Below are positions 35,268 to 44,917 of a stretch of DNA of 64,000 nucleotides, piece after piece. Each line of letters begins with the position of its first letter. Position 1 is the first letter of the stretch. The position numbers were made by a program, and so were the translations under genes. The stretch is from Microthrixaceae bacterium. GTDB taxonomy: Bacteria; Actinomycetota; Acidimicrobiia; Acidimicrobiales; Poriferisodalaceae. Below the pieces are notes generated by a model. The model did not search any database, was not told the origin of the DNA, and was given only the letters and a program-made list of their open reading frames with translations. The stretch lies in assembly GCA_011523825.1 (NCBI GenBank), contig WTFX01000027.1, positions 186,001 through 250,000 on the forward strand, read 5' to 3'.

Positions 35268-36221
35268 ATGATCTGGGCACTGCTGGCGCTGCTGGCAGGT
35301 CTTGTACTGCTGGTGGTGGCCGGGGACCATTTCGTCGCGGGCGCGTCGCGCCTGGCGACCGCGTTACGCATGCGGCCCGCAGTGATCGGCGCCGTGGTCC
35401 TGGGCTTCGGCACCTCGGCCCCCGAGATGGTCGTGTCCGCGCTCGCTTCCATTAACGACAATCCGGCGCTGGGCGTGGGCAACATCGTGGGCTCGAACGT
35501 GGCGAACCTGAGCCTGGGCCTCGGTTTGGCGGCGCTCCTGATGCCGATCCCGTTCTCCAACATCGCACTGCGTCGCGACGTTCCATGGTCGGTAGCGACT
35601 GCCGCCGTCTTCGCCCTGCTCGTGATGGACGACTACCTCAGCCGGCTCGAAGGCGGGCTGCTGGCAGTGCTCATGGTGATCACGCTGGTGTGGCTGATCC
35701 GTACGTCGCGTGATGACGAACGGCTGCCTGATGCCGGCGGCGCTCCCGGCTCCACCGCACGAGATGCCGGGGCGGCATGGCGCAATCTGGCGCGGGCGGT
35801 CTTGGGCCTCGGCGGTGTGATCGTCGGCGCGCAGCTCGCCGTGGAAGGCGCTATCGCGCTTGCCCAGCACTGGAATCTGAGCGGCGGCTTCATCGGCTTT
35901 TCGATCGTGGCCCTCGGTACGTCGTTGCCGGAGGTGGCAACGGTGATAGCCGCCGCCCGCAAGGGCCATACCGAGCTGATCGTGGGCAACCTGTTCGGCT
36001 CGAACGTCTTCAACAGCCTCGCCGTGGGAGGGGCAGTGGGTCTCGTGGGCGCCGGCGCCATCGACGACCCGTCGCTGACCGGCCTCGGCATCGGGGCAAT
36101 GATGGCGGTGGTGCTGCTGGCGTATCTGGGTGCATTGGTGGGCAAGCGTGCGGGGCGTATCGACGGCTTCGGCCTGCTCGCCATCTACGTCGCTGCGATG
36201 ATCCTGCTGGGCACGAGTTGA
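35268..36221 (+). CDS. CaCA family sodium/calcium exchanger
   Basis: A 317-residue inner-membrane antiporter of the calcium:cation type. Both alpha repeats are visible: GFGTSAPEMVVSALASINDNPALGVGN with GSNVANLSL, and ALGTSLPEVATVIAAARKGHTEL with GNLFGSNVFN. About ten hydrophobic segments surround them. The length agrees with YrbG-like bacterial members. The ATG at 35268 has a weak upstream site; the gene follows the dehydratase by 42 bases. The ion carried is inferred from the family. Confidence 0.9.
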   Translation: MIWALLALLAGLVLLVVAGDHFVAGASRLATALRMRPAVIGAVVLGFGTSAPEMVVSALASINDNPALGVGNIVGSNVANLSLGLGLAALLMPIPFSNIALRRDVPWSVATAAVFALLVMDDYLSRLEGGLLAVLMVITLVWLIRTSRDDERLPDAGGAPGSTARDAGAAWRNLARAVLGLGGVIVGAQLAVEGAIALAQHWNLSGGFIGFSIVALGTSLPEVATVIAAARKGHTELIVGNLFGSNVFNSLAVGGAVGLVGAGAIDDPSLTGLGIGAMMAVVLLAYLGALVGKRAGRIDGFGLLAIYVAAMILLGTS

Positions 36222-36281
36222 GCGCTGCTCGCACCACCCGGCCGTGACTCGCCAGAGCGACTGGGGGCGTGACCGCGCTTG

Positions 36282-37667
36282 CTAGCGCCCGCCTGGCGCC
36301 AGGCCGCGCTGCCAGATCCACAGCAGCACGATGCCGATAAGCGAGCAGGCGGCTGCCGCGTAGAAGGCGCCGACGGTAGCGCCCACCACAGCCGCAGTCA
36401 CGCCGAGGACGGGCCCGCCGAACCCCGCTGCGAGCTCGAAGAACATTGTGAAGGTGCTCACAGCGCGGGCACGTTCATACGGAGGCACACCGTCGACTGC
36501 GGCGACCATGAGTGCGGGGTACAGCAGTGACCCGCCGAGGGCCAGTACCACCACGCCGACGTACAAGCCCAAGGGCGTGACGAACGTGCCGATGATCGCC
36601 ATGCCCAGTGCAGCGCCTGTCAGGGCGAGCGTCGCCGTCCTGCGAGTACCGAGGCGGTCGGGCAGCTTGCGCCCAATCATCCTGACCACCAGCACGAGCA
36701 CGCCGTACACGGCAAAGACGGGTCCGAAATCGCCGAGATTCTGCTCTTCCGCCAGCTTCGGCAGGTAACCCTGCAGCGCCGGGAAGATGATGATGCCCAT
36801 CGCGAGCACGGTCCCAGGCCAGATCGCGGAGCGGTAGAACAACCGGCTCATGAGCGTGGCCCCCTGGCCGTGCGGCACGCCAGCCGGCGCCGGGGTCGGC
36901 GACTCGTCAGTTCCGATCACCTCGAACACCGTGGGCTGCGCGGCGCTCGGCAGTCGGCGGGCCCGGAAGGAGCCCTCGACGGCGGACGGCGAGATCGCCT
37001 GGCCGTTCGGGGGCGGAATCGGCATCAAGAGCGATTCCTCGCGGGGCAGCAGTGTGCCGATTGCCGCCGCAGCCAGCATGAGGGTGCCGGACACCACGAA
37101 TGCCACGTCGAAGCCGTCCATCGAGGTCGAGGTGTCTCCCCATTCCCGCGCTGCCTCCCCGACCCATGGGCCGATTGCCATTCCCCCGTAGATCGCCACC
37201 GAGAACCAGCTGAGGGCTTCCCCGCGCCGGTGCTCGGGCGCCAAGTCGCTCACCATGGCTGCGCTGCCGACGAAGAAGGCACCCTGAAACGCCCCGATGA
37301 GCAGGCGCATCGCCAAGATGACGATGTACGTGTCCGCCCAGACGTGCCCGAACGTGGTCAGGGCCGTCAAGAAACAGCCGGACACCACCAAGAATCGTCG
37401 GCCCCTCTGATCGCCGAGGATGCCGATTGTCGGCCGGGCGGCAATCGCCGTGACTGCAAACACGCTGATCGCAAAGCCGACTGCCACATCGCCGCCGCCG
37501 GTCCGCTCGACCACCAGCAGGGAGATGAGCGGCAGCAGCGTCGAGAACGAGACAGCCGAGAAGAAGGCACTGATGTTCAGGATGAGAAACGCCGGGCTGA
37601 ACAGGCGCGACGGCTCGCCAAGGGGCGGCGCAGCGACTGGCGTCGCCGGAATCGTCGTCTGGGACAT
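36282..37667 (-). CDS. Major facilitator superfamily transporter
   Basis: A 461-residue permease with about twelve membrane helices and a long cytoplasmic loop in the middle (from about 190 to 270). The first half has RPTIGILGDQRGRRFLVVSG, the MFS loop 2-3 signature, and the second half RMIGRKLPDRLGTRRTATLALTG, its counterpart. No substrate can be inferred. The ATG at 37667 is chosen; a much longer open frame extends upstream over the molybdoenzyme gene but is antisense to it. It is divergent from that gene, 108 bases apart. Confidence 0.88.
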   Translation of the reverse strand: MSQTTIPATPVAAPPLGEPSRLFSPAFLILNISAFFSAVSFSTLLPLISLLVVERTGGGDVAVGFAISVFAVTAIAARPTIGILGDQRGRRFLVVSGCFLTALTTFGHVWADTYIVILAMRLLIGAFQGAFFVGSAAMVSDLAPEHRRGEALSWFSVAIYGGMAIGPWVGEAAREWGDTSTSMDGFDVAFVVSGTLMLAAAAIGTLLPREESLLMPIPPPNGQAISPSAVEGSFRARRLPSAAQPTVFEVIGTDESPTPAPAGVPHGQGATLMSRLFYRSAIWPGTVLAMGIIIFPALQGYLPKLAEEQNLGDFGPVFAVYGVLVLVVRMIGRKLPDRLGTRRTATLALTGAALGMAIIGTFVTPLGLYVGVVVLALGGSLLYPALMVAAVDGVPPYERARAVSTFTMFFELAAGFGGPVLGVTAAVVGATVGAFYAAAACSLIGIVLLWIWQRGLAPGGR

Positions 37668-37775
37668 AGGGCGATGGCCTCGATCACGCTCCACCCGCAA
37701 TTCGATGCGAGCGAGCGGGTTCCGGTACGCCATGCTAGGGGCGATGGCTGAAACGCCGCCGGGAATTCTCGGCCG

Positions 37776-39932
37776 ATGACCGACGCACCGACCGTCGTAC
37801 GCGGGGCCTGCCATCACGACTGCCCGGATACCTGCGCGTGGGAGGTGACGGTCCGCGACGGCGTCGCAGTACACCTGCGGGGCGACCCGACTCAGCCCTT
37901 CACCGACGGCCAGCTCTGCCCCAAGGTGAACCCCTTCCTGGATCGGGTGTACCACCCCGACCGGCTGTTGCGGCCGTTGCGGCGAGTCGGGCCTAAGGGC
38001 GAGGGCCGCTTCGAGCCGATCGACTGGGATGCCGCAATTGCCGAGATCGCTGAACGGATCGGCGCCGCTGTGGCACGGCACGGCGGCGAGGCTGTGCTGC
38101 CTTACTCGCTCGACGGCACCCAGGGGCTCGTGCAGAAGGGCGTACTGGCCGATCGGTTCTTCGCAGCGATCGGGGCCACGCGGCTGAACCGGCACATCTG
38201 CGGTGTGACCGCCTGGCACGGCGCCGCCGATGTGCTGGGCATGCCGCTCGGAGCGGATCCCACCGAGATTGCGAGCGCCCGCACCATCGTGCTGTGGGGC
38301 ACCAACACGCTGCTCACCAACCGGCACCTGTGGCCCTACATCGAGTCGGCCCGGGCCGGCGGGGCGATGGTCATCGTCGTCGACCCGGTCTCGACGATGA
38401 CTGCTCAGCGGTCCGACTGGCATATTCAGCCGCGCCCCGGCACCGATATCGCACTCGTGCTGGGCATGATCGGCGTGCTCGACCGCGACGGCCTCATCGA
38501 CGAGGAGCGTGTGAGCGCAGCCGCCTCGGGCTGGCCCGAACTTCGTGCCGAAGCCAGGGCCCTCGGCCTCGAGGGCGCGGCCTCGATCACCGGGCTTGCC
38601 GAAGCCGACATCATCTCGCTGGCTCATCGCATTGTGCAGCAGCGGCCTGCTGTGCTGCGTGCGCTGATCGGCATGGAGCACCGTGAACACGGCCAGGACA
38701 TCCACCGTGCCGTAGCTGCTCTCGCCGTTGTGTCGGGCTCGGGTTACATGCGCTCCACGCAGGTGTACTTCGATACGGCATTTGCCGATCTCGTGCCGCC
38801 GCCGGGGCCGCAGCGGACTGTCAACATGTCAGCCCTCGGCGCGACCCTCACCGATGCCAGCCTGCAACCGCCGGTGACTGTTCTGCTGAACTACGGCTGC
38901 AACCCCGCCGCCATCACGCCCGACCAGAACCGGGTGCTGGCAGGCCTCGAACGCGACGACCTGTTCACCGTGGTGATCGAGCAGTTCATGACCGACACAG
39001 CTCGCTATGCCGACATCGTGCTGCCCACCACCACCCAGATCGAGCATCTCGACCTGATGAACGCATGGGGCCACCTCTACGTATCGCTGAACCTGCCGGC
39101 GATCGAGCCGCTCGGCGAGTGCCTGCCGAACACGGAGATCTTCCGGCGACTGGCCGGCGCACTGACGCTCGACACATCCGGCCTGGCCGACAGCGACGAA
39201 CAGGTGGCGCGAGACCTGCTCGCAAGCGGCCACCCGTGGCTCGACGGCATCACCTACGAACGGCTGGAGCGCGACGGCTGGGCGCGGCTGGCAGTGCCGG
39301 AAGGCTGGTCCGCGATGACGGAGCGGGCAGTTCCGGTGGCACCCAGGCCGGTTCGCGACGATTCGGCCGGCGGGGCCGATGGCGCGGTCAGCGCCGGGCA
39401 CGACGCGTCCGGCGAAATGCACCGCGCCGCAGCTCCAGTCCGCCAGTTGGGTCCGCTGCGCCTCGGTGCACTCAGCTACCGACCCGCAGCAGAATCGCCG
39501 AGTGGCGACGCTGCTCTGGCCGGGCGCTACCCGCTCGCGCTCATGTCGCTCAAGCAGCACCAGCGATTCCTCAACAGCCACTACGGCGGGTTCGAGCACC
39601 ACCTTCCCGATCCGCCCCAGCCCCAGCTCGAGATCGGCGCCGCAGACGCGGCAGTTCGCGGCATTGCCGACGGCGACCGGGTGCGTGTGTACAACGACCG
39701 CGGCGAGCTGTTCACCATGGCCGCCGTCTCCGACCGCCTCCAGCCGGGTCTGGTGACGATGCCCTTCGGCTGGTGGGCGGGCAGCGCCGACGAGCGCACG
39801 GTCAACGTGCTCACGAACGCGGCCGTCGGCGGCCGCGACCCTGATGTCGGTTCGGCCGCATTCCACGACACCCTCGTCGAAGTGGAGCCTGCCCCGGGTA
39901 CACGGCAAACAGCCGATGACTCACCGTCGTAG
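37776..39932 (+). CDS. Molybdopterin-dependent oxidoreductase (DMSO-reductase family)
   Basis: A 718-residue catalytic subunit binding bis-molybdopterin and one [4Fe-4S] cluster. The cluster motif is C12-x3-C16-x3-C20 with C48 in QLCPK. The segment LNRHICGVTAWHG puts Cys142 where the metal ligand is found in related enzymes (not a TGA here). The C-terminal MopB domain has YPLALMSLKQHQRFLNSHY and RGIADGDRVRVYNDRGEL. No Tat signal is present, so it is cytoplasmic. It is followed by the acyl-CoA ligase after 12 bases. The substrate is unknown. Confidence 0.87.
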   Translation: MTDAPTVVRGACHHDCPDTCAWEVTVRDGVAVHLRGDPTQPFTDGQLCPKVNPFLDRVYHPDRLLRPLRRVGPKGEGRFEPIDWDAAIAEIAERIGAAVARHGGEAVLPYSLDGTQGLVQKGVLADRFFAAIGATRLNRHICGVTAWHGAADVLGMPLGADPTEIASARTIVLWGTNTLLTNRHLWPYIESARAGGAMVIVVDPVSTMTAQRSDWHIQPRPGTDIALVLGMIGVLDRDGLIDEERVSAAASGWPELRAEARALGLEGAASITGLAEADIISLAHRIVQQRPAVLRALIGMEHREHGQDIHRAVAALAVVSGSGYMRSTQVYFDTAFADLVPPPGPQRTVNMSALGATLTDASLQPPVTVLLNYGCNPAAITPDQNRVLAGLERDDLFTVVIEQFMTDTARYADIVLPTTTQIEHLDLMNAWGHLYVSLNLPAIEPLGECLPNTEIFRRLAGALTLDTSGLADSDEQVARDLLASGHPWLDGITYERLERDGWARLAVPEGWSAMTERAVPVAPRPVRDDSAGGADGAVSAGHDASGEMHRAAAPVRQLGPLRLGALSYRPAAESPSGDAALAGRYPLALMSLKQHQRFLNSHYGGFEHHLPDPPQPQLEIGAADAAVRGIADGDRVRVYNDRGELFTMAAVSDRLQPGLVTMPFGWWAGSADERTVNVLTNAAVGGRDPDVGSAAFHDTLVEVEPAPGTRQTADDSPS

Positions 39933-39944
39933 CCTGCAACGGCC

Positions 39945-41447
39945 ATGAACCTCGCTGAGCTGCTCGAGCGATTCCCTCGCGACGACGCCGTTGTACTTGT
40001 CGATCGCTCAGCCACACCGCCCGAGCAAGTCACCGCATCGGCCCTGCGCGAACGGGCGCTGCGATGCGGGGCAGGTCTTGCCGCCCGCGGGCTGGCGCCG
40101 TTCACCCGCATCGGTCTGCTCGCGGCGAATTGCGGTCAGTACTACGACGTGATGTTCGGCGCCCCGGCAGCAGGGCTCGTCTTCGTGCCGCTGAACACCC
40201 GGCTTCCCGCCGAGACGCAGGCCTACATCCTCGAGGACGCCGACGTGCGGCTGGTCATCTCCGATGCCGAGCACGCGCCATTGGTCCCGCCGGACATGCC
40301 GCACATCATCATCGGCACCGCCGAATGGGATGCCTTGGTGGCCCATGAGCCGTTGAGCGCGGCAACCGCCGTGGACGGCGACGACATCGCGGTGCAGATC
40401 TACACCTCGGGTTCGACCGGGCGGCCCAAGGGCGTGCTGCTGACCCACCGCAACGTCACCTTTACGGTCCTTGAATACGGCGCGGCGATGCCGGGCGAGG
40501 TGATGCTGGTCTCGGCCCCGCTGTACCACAAGAACGCTTCGATGTCGTCCAAGCTGGCGTTCGCGAACGGCGGCACGGTGGTGCTCCTCGGGGGATTCAC
40601 CGCTTCGGGCTACATCGAGGCGATCACCGAGCACCGTGTGACGATGTGCTCGGGCGTGCCGACGATGTTCGCGCTCGTCACCGCCGAGATCGCCTCCCGT
40701 GTCGCGGCCGATCACGAGATCCCTGACCTGTCCTCGGTACAGCGTGCCTTCATCGGCTCGGCTCCGCTGACCGAGGCGCTCTACGACGACGTGCAGCGGC
40801 TGCTCCCTCAGGCCGTCGTGTCCAACGGTTACGGCACCACCGAGGCGGTGCTGGAGTTCGGCCCCCATCCCGAGGGCAAGCCCAGGCCCAAGATCTCCGT
40901 GGGCCATCAGCACCCGAAGGTTGAGCTGCGGTTGGTCGACCCCGACACCGGCGCGGATGCCGATGCCGGCGAGCTGTGGGTGCGCTCGCCCGGCGTCATG
41001 ACCGGCTACCACAACCTGCCCGACGTCACCGCAGAGCGCCTCACCGACGGCTGGTATCACACGGGCGACCTCATGACCCGTGACGAAGACGGCTGGTACT
41101 ACTTCGTGGGCCGTGTGGACGACATGTTCGTGTGCGCCGGCGAGAACATCTACCCCGACGCCGTCGAGCAGATGCTCGAAAAGCACCCCGGGGTGCACCA
41201 GGCCGTCGTAGTCCCGGTGCCCGACGAGCTGAAGGGCCAACTGCCGGCAGCCTTTGTGCGATCCGAGCCCGGCCACACGCTCAGCGCCGACGAGGTGAAG
41301 CAGCACGCGCTGGCCAACGGTCCGGCGTATGCGCACCCACGTCACGTCTGGATCGTCGACGAGATCCCGCTGGCCTCGACCGCGAAGATCGACCGCAACG
41401 GCCTCGTTGCCCGGGCCGCAGAACTGGTGAAAGCTGACTCCCCCTGA
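39945..41447 (+). CDS. Acyl-CoA ligase (AMP-forming)
   Basis: A 500-residue adenylate-forming enzyme that activates a carboxylic acid as its CoA ester. The phosphate loop is IYTSGSTGRPKGVLLTHRN; NGYGTTEAVLEFG corresponds to the A5 motif, WYHTGDLMTRDEDGWYYFVGRVDDMF to A7/A8, and the terminal lysine is in LASTAKIDRNGL. The substrate (fatty or aromatic acid) is not evident. The stop TGA (41445-41447) overlaps the apparent CTG start of the next gene. Confidence 0.92.
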   Translation: MNLAELLERFPRDDAVVLVDRSATPPEQVTASALRERALRCGAGLAARGLAPFTRIGLLAANCGQYYDVMFGAPAAGLVFVPLNTRLPAETQAYILEDADVRLVISDAEHAPLVPPDMPHIIIGTAEWDALVAHEPLSAATAVDGDDIAVQIYTSGSTGRPKGVLLTHRNVTFTVLEYGAAMPGEVMLVSAPLYHKNASMSSKLAFANGGTVVLLGGFTASGYIEAITEHRVTMCSGVPTMFALVTAEIASRVAADHEIPDLSSVQRAFIGSAPLTEALYDDVQRLLPQAVVSNGYGTTEAVLEFGPHPEGKPRPKISVGHQHPKVELRLVDPDTGADADAGELWVRSPGVMTGYHNLPDVTAERLTDGWYHTGDLMTRDEDGWYYFVGRVDDMFVCAGENIYPDAVEQMLEKHPGVHQAVVVPVPDELKGQLPAAFVRSEPGHTLSADEVKQHALANGPAYAHPRHVWIVDEIPLASTAKIDRNGLVARAAELVKADSP

Positions 41448-42391
41448 ACAGCGAGCGCCCCACTGCGGAAGACCCAGCACAAGGCACGACACCGATCCGT
41501 ACGCTGACACGCAACGCACTGAAGATTGCCGACGAGGTCCGACAGGACTGGGCGACCAAGCGAATCGCCGGCCTGTCGGCAGAGATCGCCTTCTTTGCGC
41601 TGTTAGGGCTGTTCCCCGCCATCATCGTGTTCGCTGCGCTGCTGGGCTCGCTCGACGTGCTGATCGGCCAGAGCGCGGCATCTGGCACCGAGGACTGGCT
41701 GCTCAAGCAGATCAGCAACACGTTCGGCGACCAGAACACGCTCGACGCCACGGTCGCTGACCTGTTCGACCGCTCCGACGCTCGGGTGGTGACCGTCGGT
41801 GTGATCGTGGCTGCCTACGCGTCGTCGCGCGGCTTCATCGCTGTGGTGCGTGCCTTGAACGTCACACGCGGCCACCAAGGCGCTCGCAGCTGGCTGTCGA
41901 CCCGACTGGTGGGCTTCGCCCTGACGTTCCTGACGCTGGTGGTTGCTGTCGTCGTGGCGACGATGGTGGTGGTCGGACCACTGTTCGGCGGGGGTACCGA
42001 GCTTGCGGACCGGCTGGGCGCGGGAAGCTCGTTCAGCACAGCGTGGGACTGGCTCCGCTGGCCCGTGGTGTTCATCGCCGTTGTCGCCTGGGCGGCCACG
42101 GTGTACCGGATCGCCCCACGCCACAAGCTGCGCTGGCGGCGAGAGGTCCCCGGGGCGCTGCTGGCAACCGGGTGGTGGCTGGCGGTGTCGGGTGGCTTCG
42201 GCGCCTACCTGCAACTCGCGTCCAATGGCGTCAATGCCGTCTTCGGTCTGCTCGGCGGCGCACTCAGCCTGCTGCTGTGGCTCTACCTGCTGGCAATGGG
42301 CCTCCTCGCCGGCGCCGAGCTCAACAGCCTCCTCGACCGCCACCGCTCACAGGCCTTCGACTCGCGGGCATGTTCCGGGCCGCTCTCCTAG
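41444..42391 (+). CDS. YihY/BrkB family membrane protein with apparent CTG start
   Basis: A 315-residue inner-membrane protein of the YihY (formerly RNase BN-like) family, of unclear role, with six hydrophobic segments. The family opening RIAGLSAEIAFFALLGLFPAIIVFAAL is encoded from about 41560, yet the frame has a stop at 41435 and no ATG, GTG or TTG until a GTG at about 41627, inside the first helix. The only start that keeps the conserved region and fits operon layout is CTG at 41444, overlapping the ligase stop as CTGA, just like the ATGA/GTGA overlaps elsewhere here. Confidence 0.78.
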   Translation: MNSERPTAEDPAQGTTPIRTLTRNALKIADEVRQDWATKRIAGLSAEIAFFALLGLFPAIIVFAALLGSLDVLIGQSAASGTEDWLLKQISNTFGDQNTLDATVADLFDRSDARVVTVGVIVAAYASSRGFIAVVRALNVTRGHQGARSWLSTRLVGFALTFLTLVVAVVVATMVVVGPLFGGGTELADRLGAGSSFSTAWDWLRWPVVFIAVVAWAATVYRIAPRHKLRWRREVPGALLATGWWLAVSGGFGAYLQLASNGVNAVFGLLGGALSLLLWLYLLAMGLLAGAELNSLLDRHRSQAFDSRACSGPLS

Positions 42392-42401
42392 GGTGGCGCG
42401 C

Positions 42402-43187
42402 ATGTGGATTCGTCTCCGTCAGATTGCTGTTACTACTGCCGACCTGGCCCAGACCTCGGCGGACATTCAGAGTGTCCTCGGCGTTGAGCCGTGCTTCACC
42501 GATCCCGGTGTCGGCATCTTCGGCCTCAAGAACGTGCTCTGGCCGGTGGGCACGCAGTTCCTCGAGTGCGTCACGCCGATTCAGGAAGACACTGCTGCCG
42601 GCCGGTACCAGCAGCGGCGAGGCGGCGACACCGGCTACATGGTCATCACCCAGGTCAGCGACGTTGCTGCGCGCCGTGCCCACGTCGACGAGATGGGCAT
42701 CCGGATCGCATTCGAGATGAACTTCCCCGAAGAAGGCCATGTCGACATGCAGTTGCACCCGGCTGACACCGGTGGCGCGTTCTTCGAGATGGATCAGATG
42801 ACCGGCCCAACCGGCGACGCTGTCGGCGGTGCCTGGACGCCTGCCGGCTCCTACTGGGAGCCCTACGTCTGCACCGATCGGGTGAGCAGCATCGCCGCCG
42901 CCGAGCTGCAGAGCCCTGATCCGCAGCGGTTGGCCGAGCGCTGGAGCCAGATCGCGCAGATCGACCTTGAGGCCGATGCCGACGGCCACCCCACGATCCA
43001 ACTCGACAACGCCACGTTGAGGTTCGTGCCCGAGGTCGATGGCCGCGGCGAAGGCCTCGGCGGAATCGATGTCACAACCGTCGACCGCGAGGCGGTGCTG
43101 GCTGGTGCCCACGCACGCGACTGCTACGTCAACGACTGCCAAGTCGCGCTCGCCGGACTGCGGGTGAACCTCATCGACGTCGACTGA
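42402..43187 (+). CDS. VOC/glyoxalase-like domain protein
   Basis: A 261-residue protein with a glyoxalase-like fold. MWIRLRQIAVTTADLAQTSADIQSVLGV opens the first beta-alpha-beta-beta-beta unit, with FGLKNVLWPVGTQFLECV and GGAFFEMDQMTGPTG as later strands. Acidic residues that could bind metal are present, but the usual histidine pair is not obvious. The ATG at 42402 lies 10 bases after the YihY stop, so the two may be cotranscribed. No specific activity is proposed. Confidence 0.8.
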   Translation: MWIRLRQIAVTTADLAQTSADIQSVLGVEPCFTDPGVGIFGLKNVLWPVGTQFLECVTPIQEDTAAGRYQQRRGGDTGYMVITQVSDVAARRAHVDEMGIRIAFEMNFPEEGHVDMQLHPADTGGAFFEMDQMTGPTGDAVGGAWTPAGSYWEPYVCTDRVSSIAAAELQSPDPQRLAERWSQIAQIDLEADADGHPTIQLDNATLRFVPEVDGRGEGLGGIDVTTVDREAVLAGAHARDCYVNDCQVALAGLRVNLIDVD

Positions 43188-43201
43188 GAGGCCGAGCCGG
43201 C

Positions 43202-43225
43202 AGGCCAAGCCGTGGCCCGAGCGGC
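43202..43225. repeat. 24-base intergenic motif, copy 1
   Basis: AGGC, one variable base, then AAGCCGTGGCCCGAGCGGC. The same 24 bases, with one mismatch, occur at 55432-55455. This copy lies just after the VOC stop in a 145-base spacer. GCCG and CGGC within it can form a small hairpin. Confidence 0.6.
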
Positions 43226-43332
43226 TGCTGAGCAGGCTTGCCGGCGCGAGTCGGCCTACCATCGGCATCCGCCGCAGGCCGCCGCCCTGCCTCGAGCGGG
43301 AGGGCGCCGGCTACACAGGGAGGTTCTTGCCG

Positions 43333-43884
43333 ATGAGCGAGATCGTTGACCAATTCAAGCGCTCCGTCGCGCTCTTCGACTCGGTGGTGGCCAGCGTGCC
43401 CGACGATGCCTGGGGCAACGACACCCCGTGCGCCGACTGGAACGCAACCGAATTGCTGCGCCACCAGTGCGGCGTGCTCGACGCGCTCGCCGGCATCGCC
43501 CGTACCGGCGAGGTGGGCATGCCCCAGATGGCCGACGACGCCGGCGATCCGGCGGCCCAGTGGCAAGCCACCCGCGACGGCGTGCTCGCCGCAATCGACG
43601 GGGCCGACCTGTCCGCTGAAGACAAGTACTGGTTCGGGCCGATGAGCTTCGAGAACTTCGTGGGCATGGTGCAGTGGGATCCGCTGACCCATGCATGGGA
43701 TCTGGCCCAGGCCAGCGGCAACCCCATCGACCTGCCTGATGACCTGTGCGAGGCCACCCTCGCCCGGGTACAGGCTCTGGGCGACATTCCCCGCAAGTGG
43801 AGGCTGATCACCGACGCGGTCGATGTGCCCGACGATGCCCCGATGTCGCACCGCTACCTCGGCTACGTCGGACGCCAGCCGTGA
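43333..43884 (+). CDS. Maleylpyruvate-isomerase-like/DinB-fold (TIGR03086-type) protein
   Basis: A 183-residue four-helix-bundle protein of the DinB/MDMPI-N group, many of which bind a metal and use mycothiol. TPCADWNATELLRHQCGVLDAL carries the first metal-ligand histidine and QWDPLTHAWDLAQASGNP the later ones, as in the actinobacterial TIGR03086 family. An AGGGAGG site precedes the ATG at 43333; a TTG at 43327 is the alternative. Its stop overlaps the next gene by 4 bases (GTGA). Confidence 0.8.
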   Translation: MSEIVDQFKRSVALFDSVVASVPDDAWGNDTPCADWNATELLRHQCGVLDALAGIARTGEVGMPQMADDAGDPAAQWQATRDGVLAAIDGADLSAEDKYWFGPMSFENFVGMVQWDPLTHAWDLAQASGNPIDLPDDLCEATLARVQALGDIPRKWRLITDAVDVPDDAPMSHRYLGYVGRQP

Positions 43885-44807
43885 ACGCCGCCGCTGAGAA
43901 CGAGGCCGGCAAGGCGGACGCCGGCAGCGAACGCGCCGAGCCGCAGCGCTGGCAGATCGGCGAGGTCACCATCACGTCTGTCTCGGAAACAGCCACGCCC
44001 ACGTCGCCACGGTTCCTCTATGACGGGGTCAGCAAGGGCGGCGTGCTGGCGCGTGCCGAGGCCGCGCCATGGCTGCGCCCGCATTTCGTCAGCGACGACG
44101 GCTACCTGCTGCAGCGCATCCACACCTGCGTGATTGCCGCAGGCCCCCACCGCATCGCGGTGGACACCTGTGTCGGCAATGACAAGGAACGCACCAATCC
44201 GCTGTGGCATCGCCAGCAGAGTCCCTTCCTCGACGACATGACTGCAGCGGGCTTCCCGCCCGAGTCCATCACCCATGTGGTGTGCACCCACCTGCACGTC
44301 GACCACGTGGGCTGGAACACCTGCCTGAGCGCCGACGGCGAATGGGTGCCTACGTTCCCCAACGCGGACTACCTGTTCTGCGCGCCCGAGTACGACTACT
44401 GGGCCAACCACGAGGACCTGTTCGGCGATGCGGTGTTCGAGGACTCCGTTGCACCCATCGCCGCCGCGGACCGCGCCAACATGGTCGAGGCAGTCGACAG
44501 CATCTGCTCGGAGGTCTCGTTCCAGTCGACACCGGGCCACACACCGGGCCACCTGTCCGTCGTGATCCAAGACGCCGGCAGGCGAGCAATCATCACCGGC
44601 GACATGGCGCACACCCCGATGCAGCTTGCCGACCCCGATCTCAGCTCGATGTTCGACACCGACCCCGACGAAGCCCGCGCCACCCGTCACGAGGCCTTCG
44701 GCGACTGGGCCGACGGCGAGACCCTGGTGATCGGCACGCATTTCGGAGGGCCCACCGCGGGCATCATGGTGCCCCACCAGGGCGCCTACCGGCTCGACTG
44801 CGACTGA
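43881..44807 (+). CDS. MBL-fold metallohydrolase
   Basis: A 308-residue metallo-beta-lactamase-fold hydrolase. The zinc motif is CTHLHVDHVGWNTCL, with later ligands in STPGHTPGHLSV (His) and IITGDMAHTPM (Asp) and the terminal GTHFGGPTAG (His). The layout matches lactonase-like or MBL-fold hydrolases of unknown substrate. Translation begins at GTG 43881, overlapping the preceding stop. It converges with the flavoprotein gene; the 110-base spacer shows no clear terminator. Confidence 0.88.
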   Translation: MNAAAENEAGKADAGSERAEPQRWQIGEVTITSVSETATPTSPRFLYDGVSKGGVLARAEAAPWLRPHFVSDDGYLLQRIHTCVIAAGPHRIAVDTCVGNDKERTNPLWHRQQSPFLDDMTAAGFPPESITHVVCTHLHVDHVGWNTCLSADGEWVPTFPNADYLFCAPEYDYWANHEDLFGDAVFEDSVAPIAAADRANMVEAVDSICSEVSFQSTPGHTPGHLSVVIQDAGRRAIITGDMAHTPMQLADPDLSSMFDTDPDEARATRHEAFGDWADGETLVIGTHFGGPTAGIMVPHQGAYRLDCD

Positions 44808-44917
44808 CGCACCGCTGGCCTTCGCCGTGGCCGCTACAGCGATCGGCCCGCGAGCGTTGCGTCGCCGAATTGGGCTGTGACGCAGCGGACAGGAGTGAGA
44901 CAGCCCGCTGAGCCCGC

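Noticed and set aside
37776..39932. Second selenoprotein: Sec at the molybdenum site.
   Set aside because: The ligand position in LNRHICG is an ordinary Cys codon and no in-frame TGA interrupts the gene.
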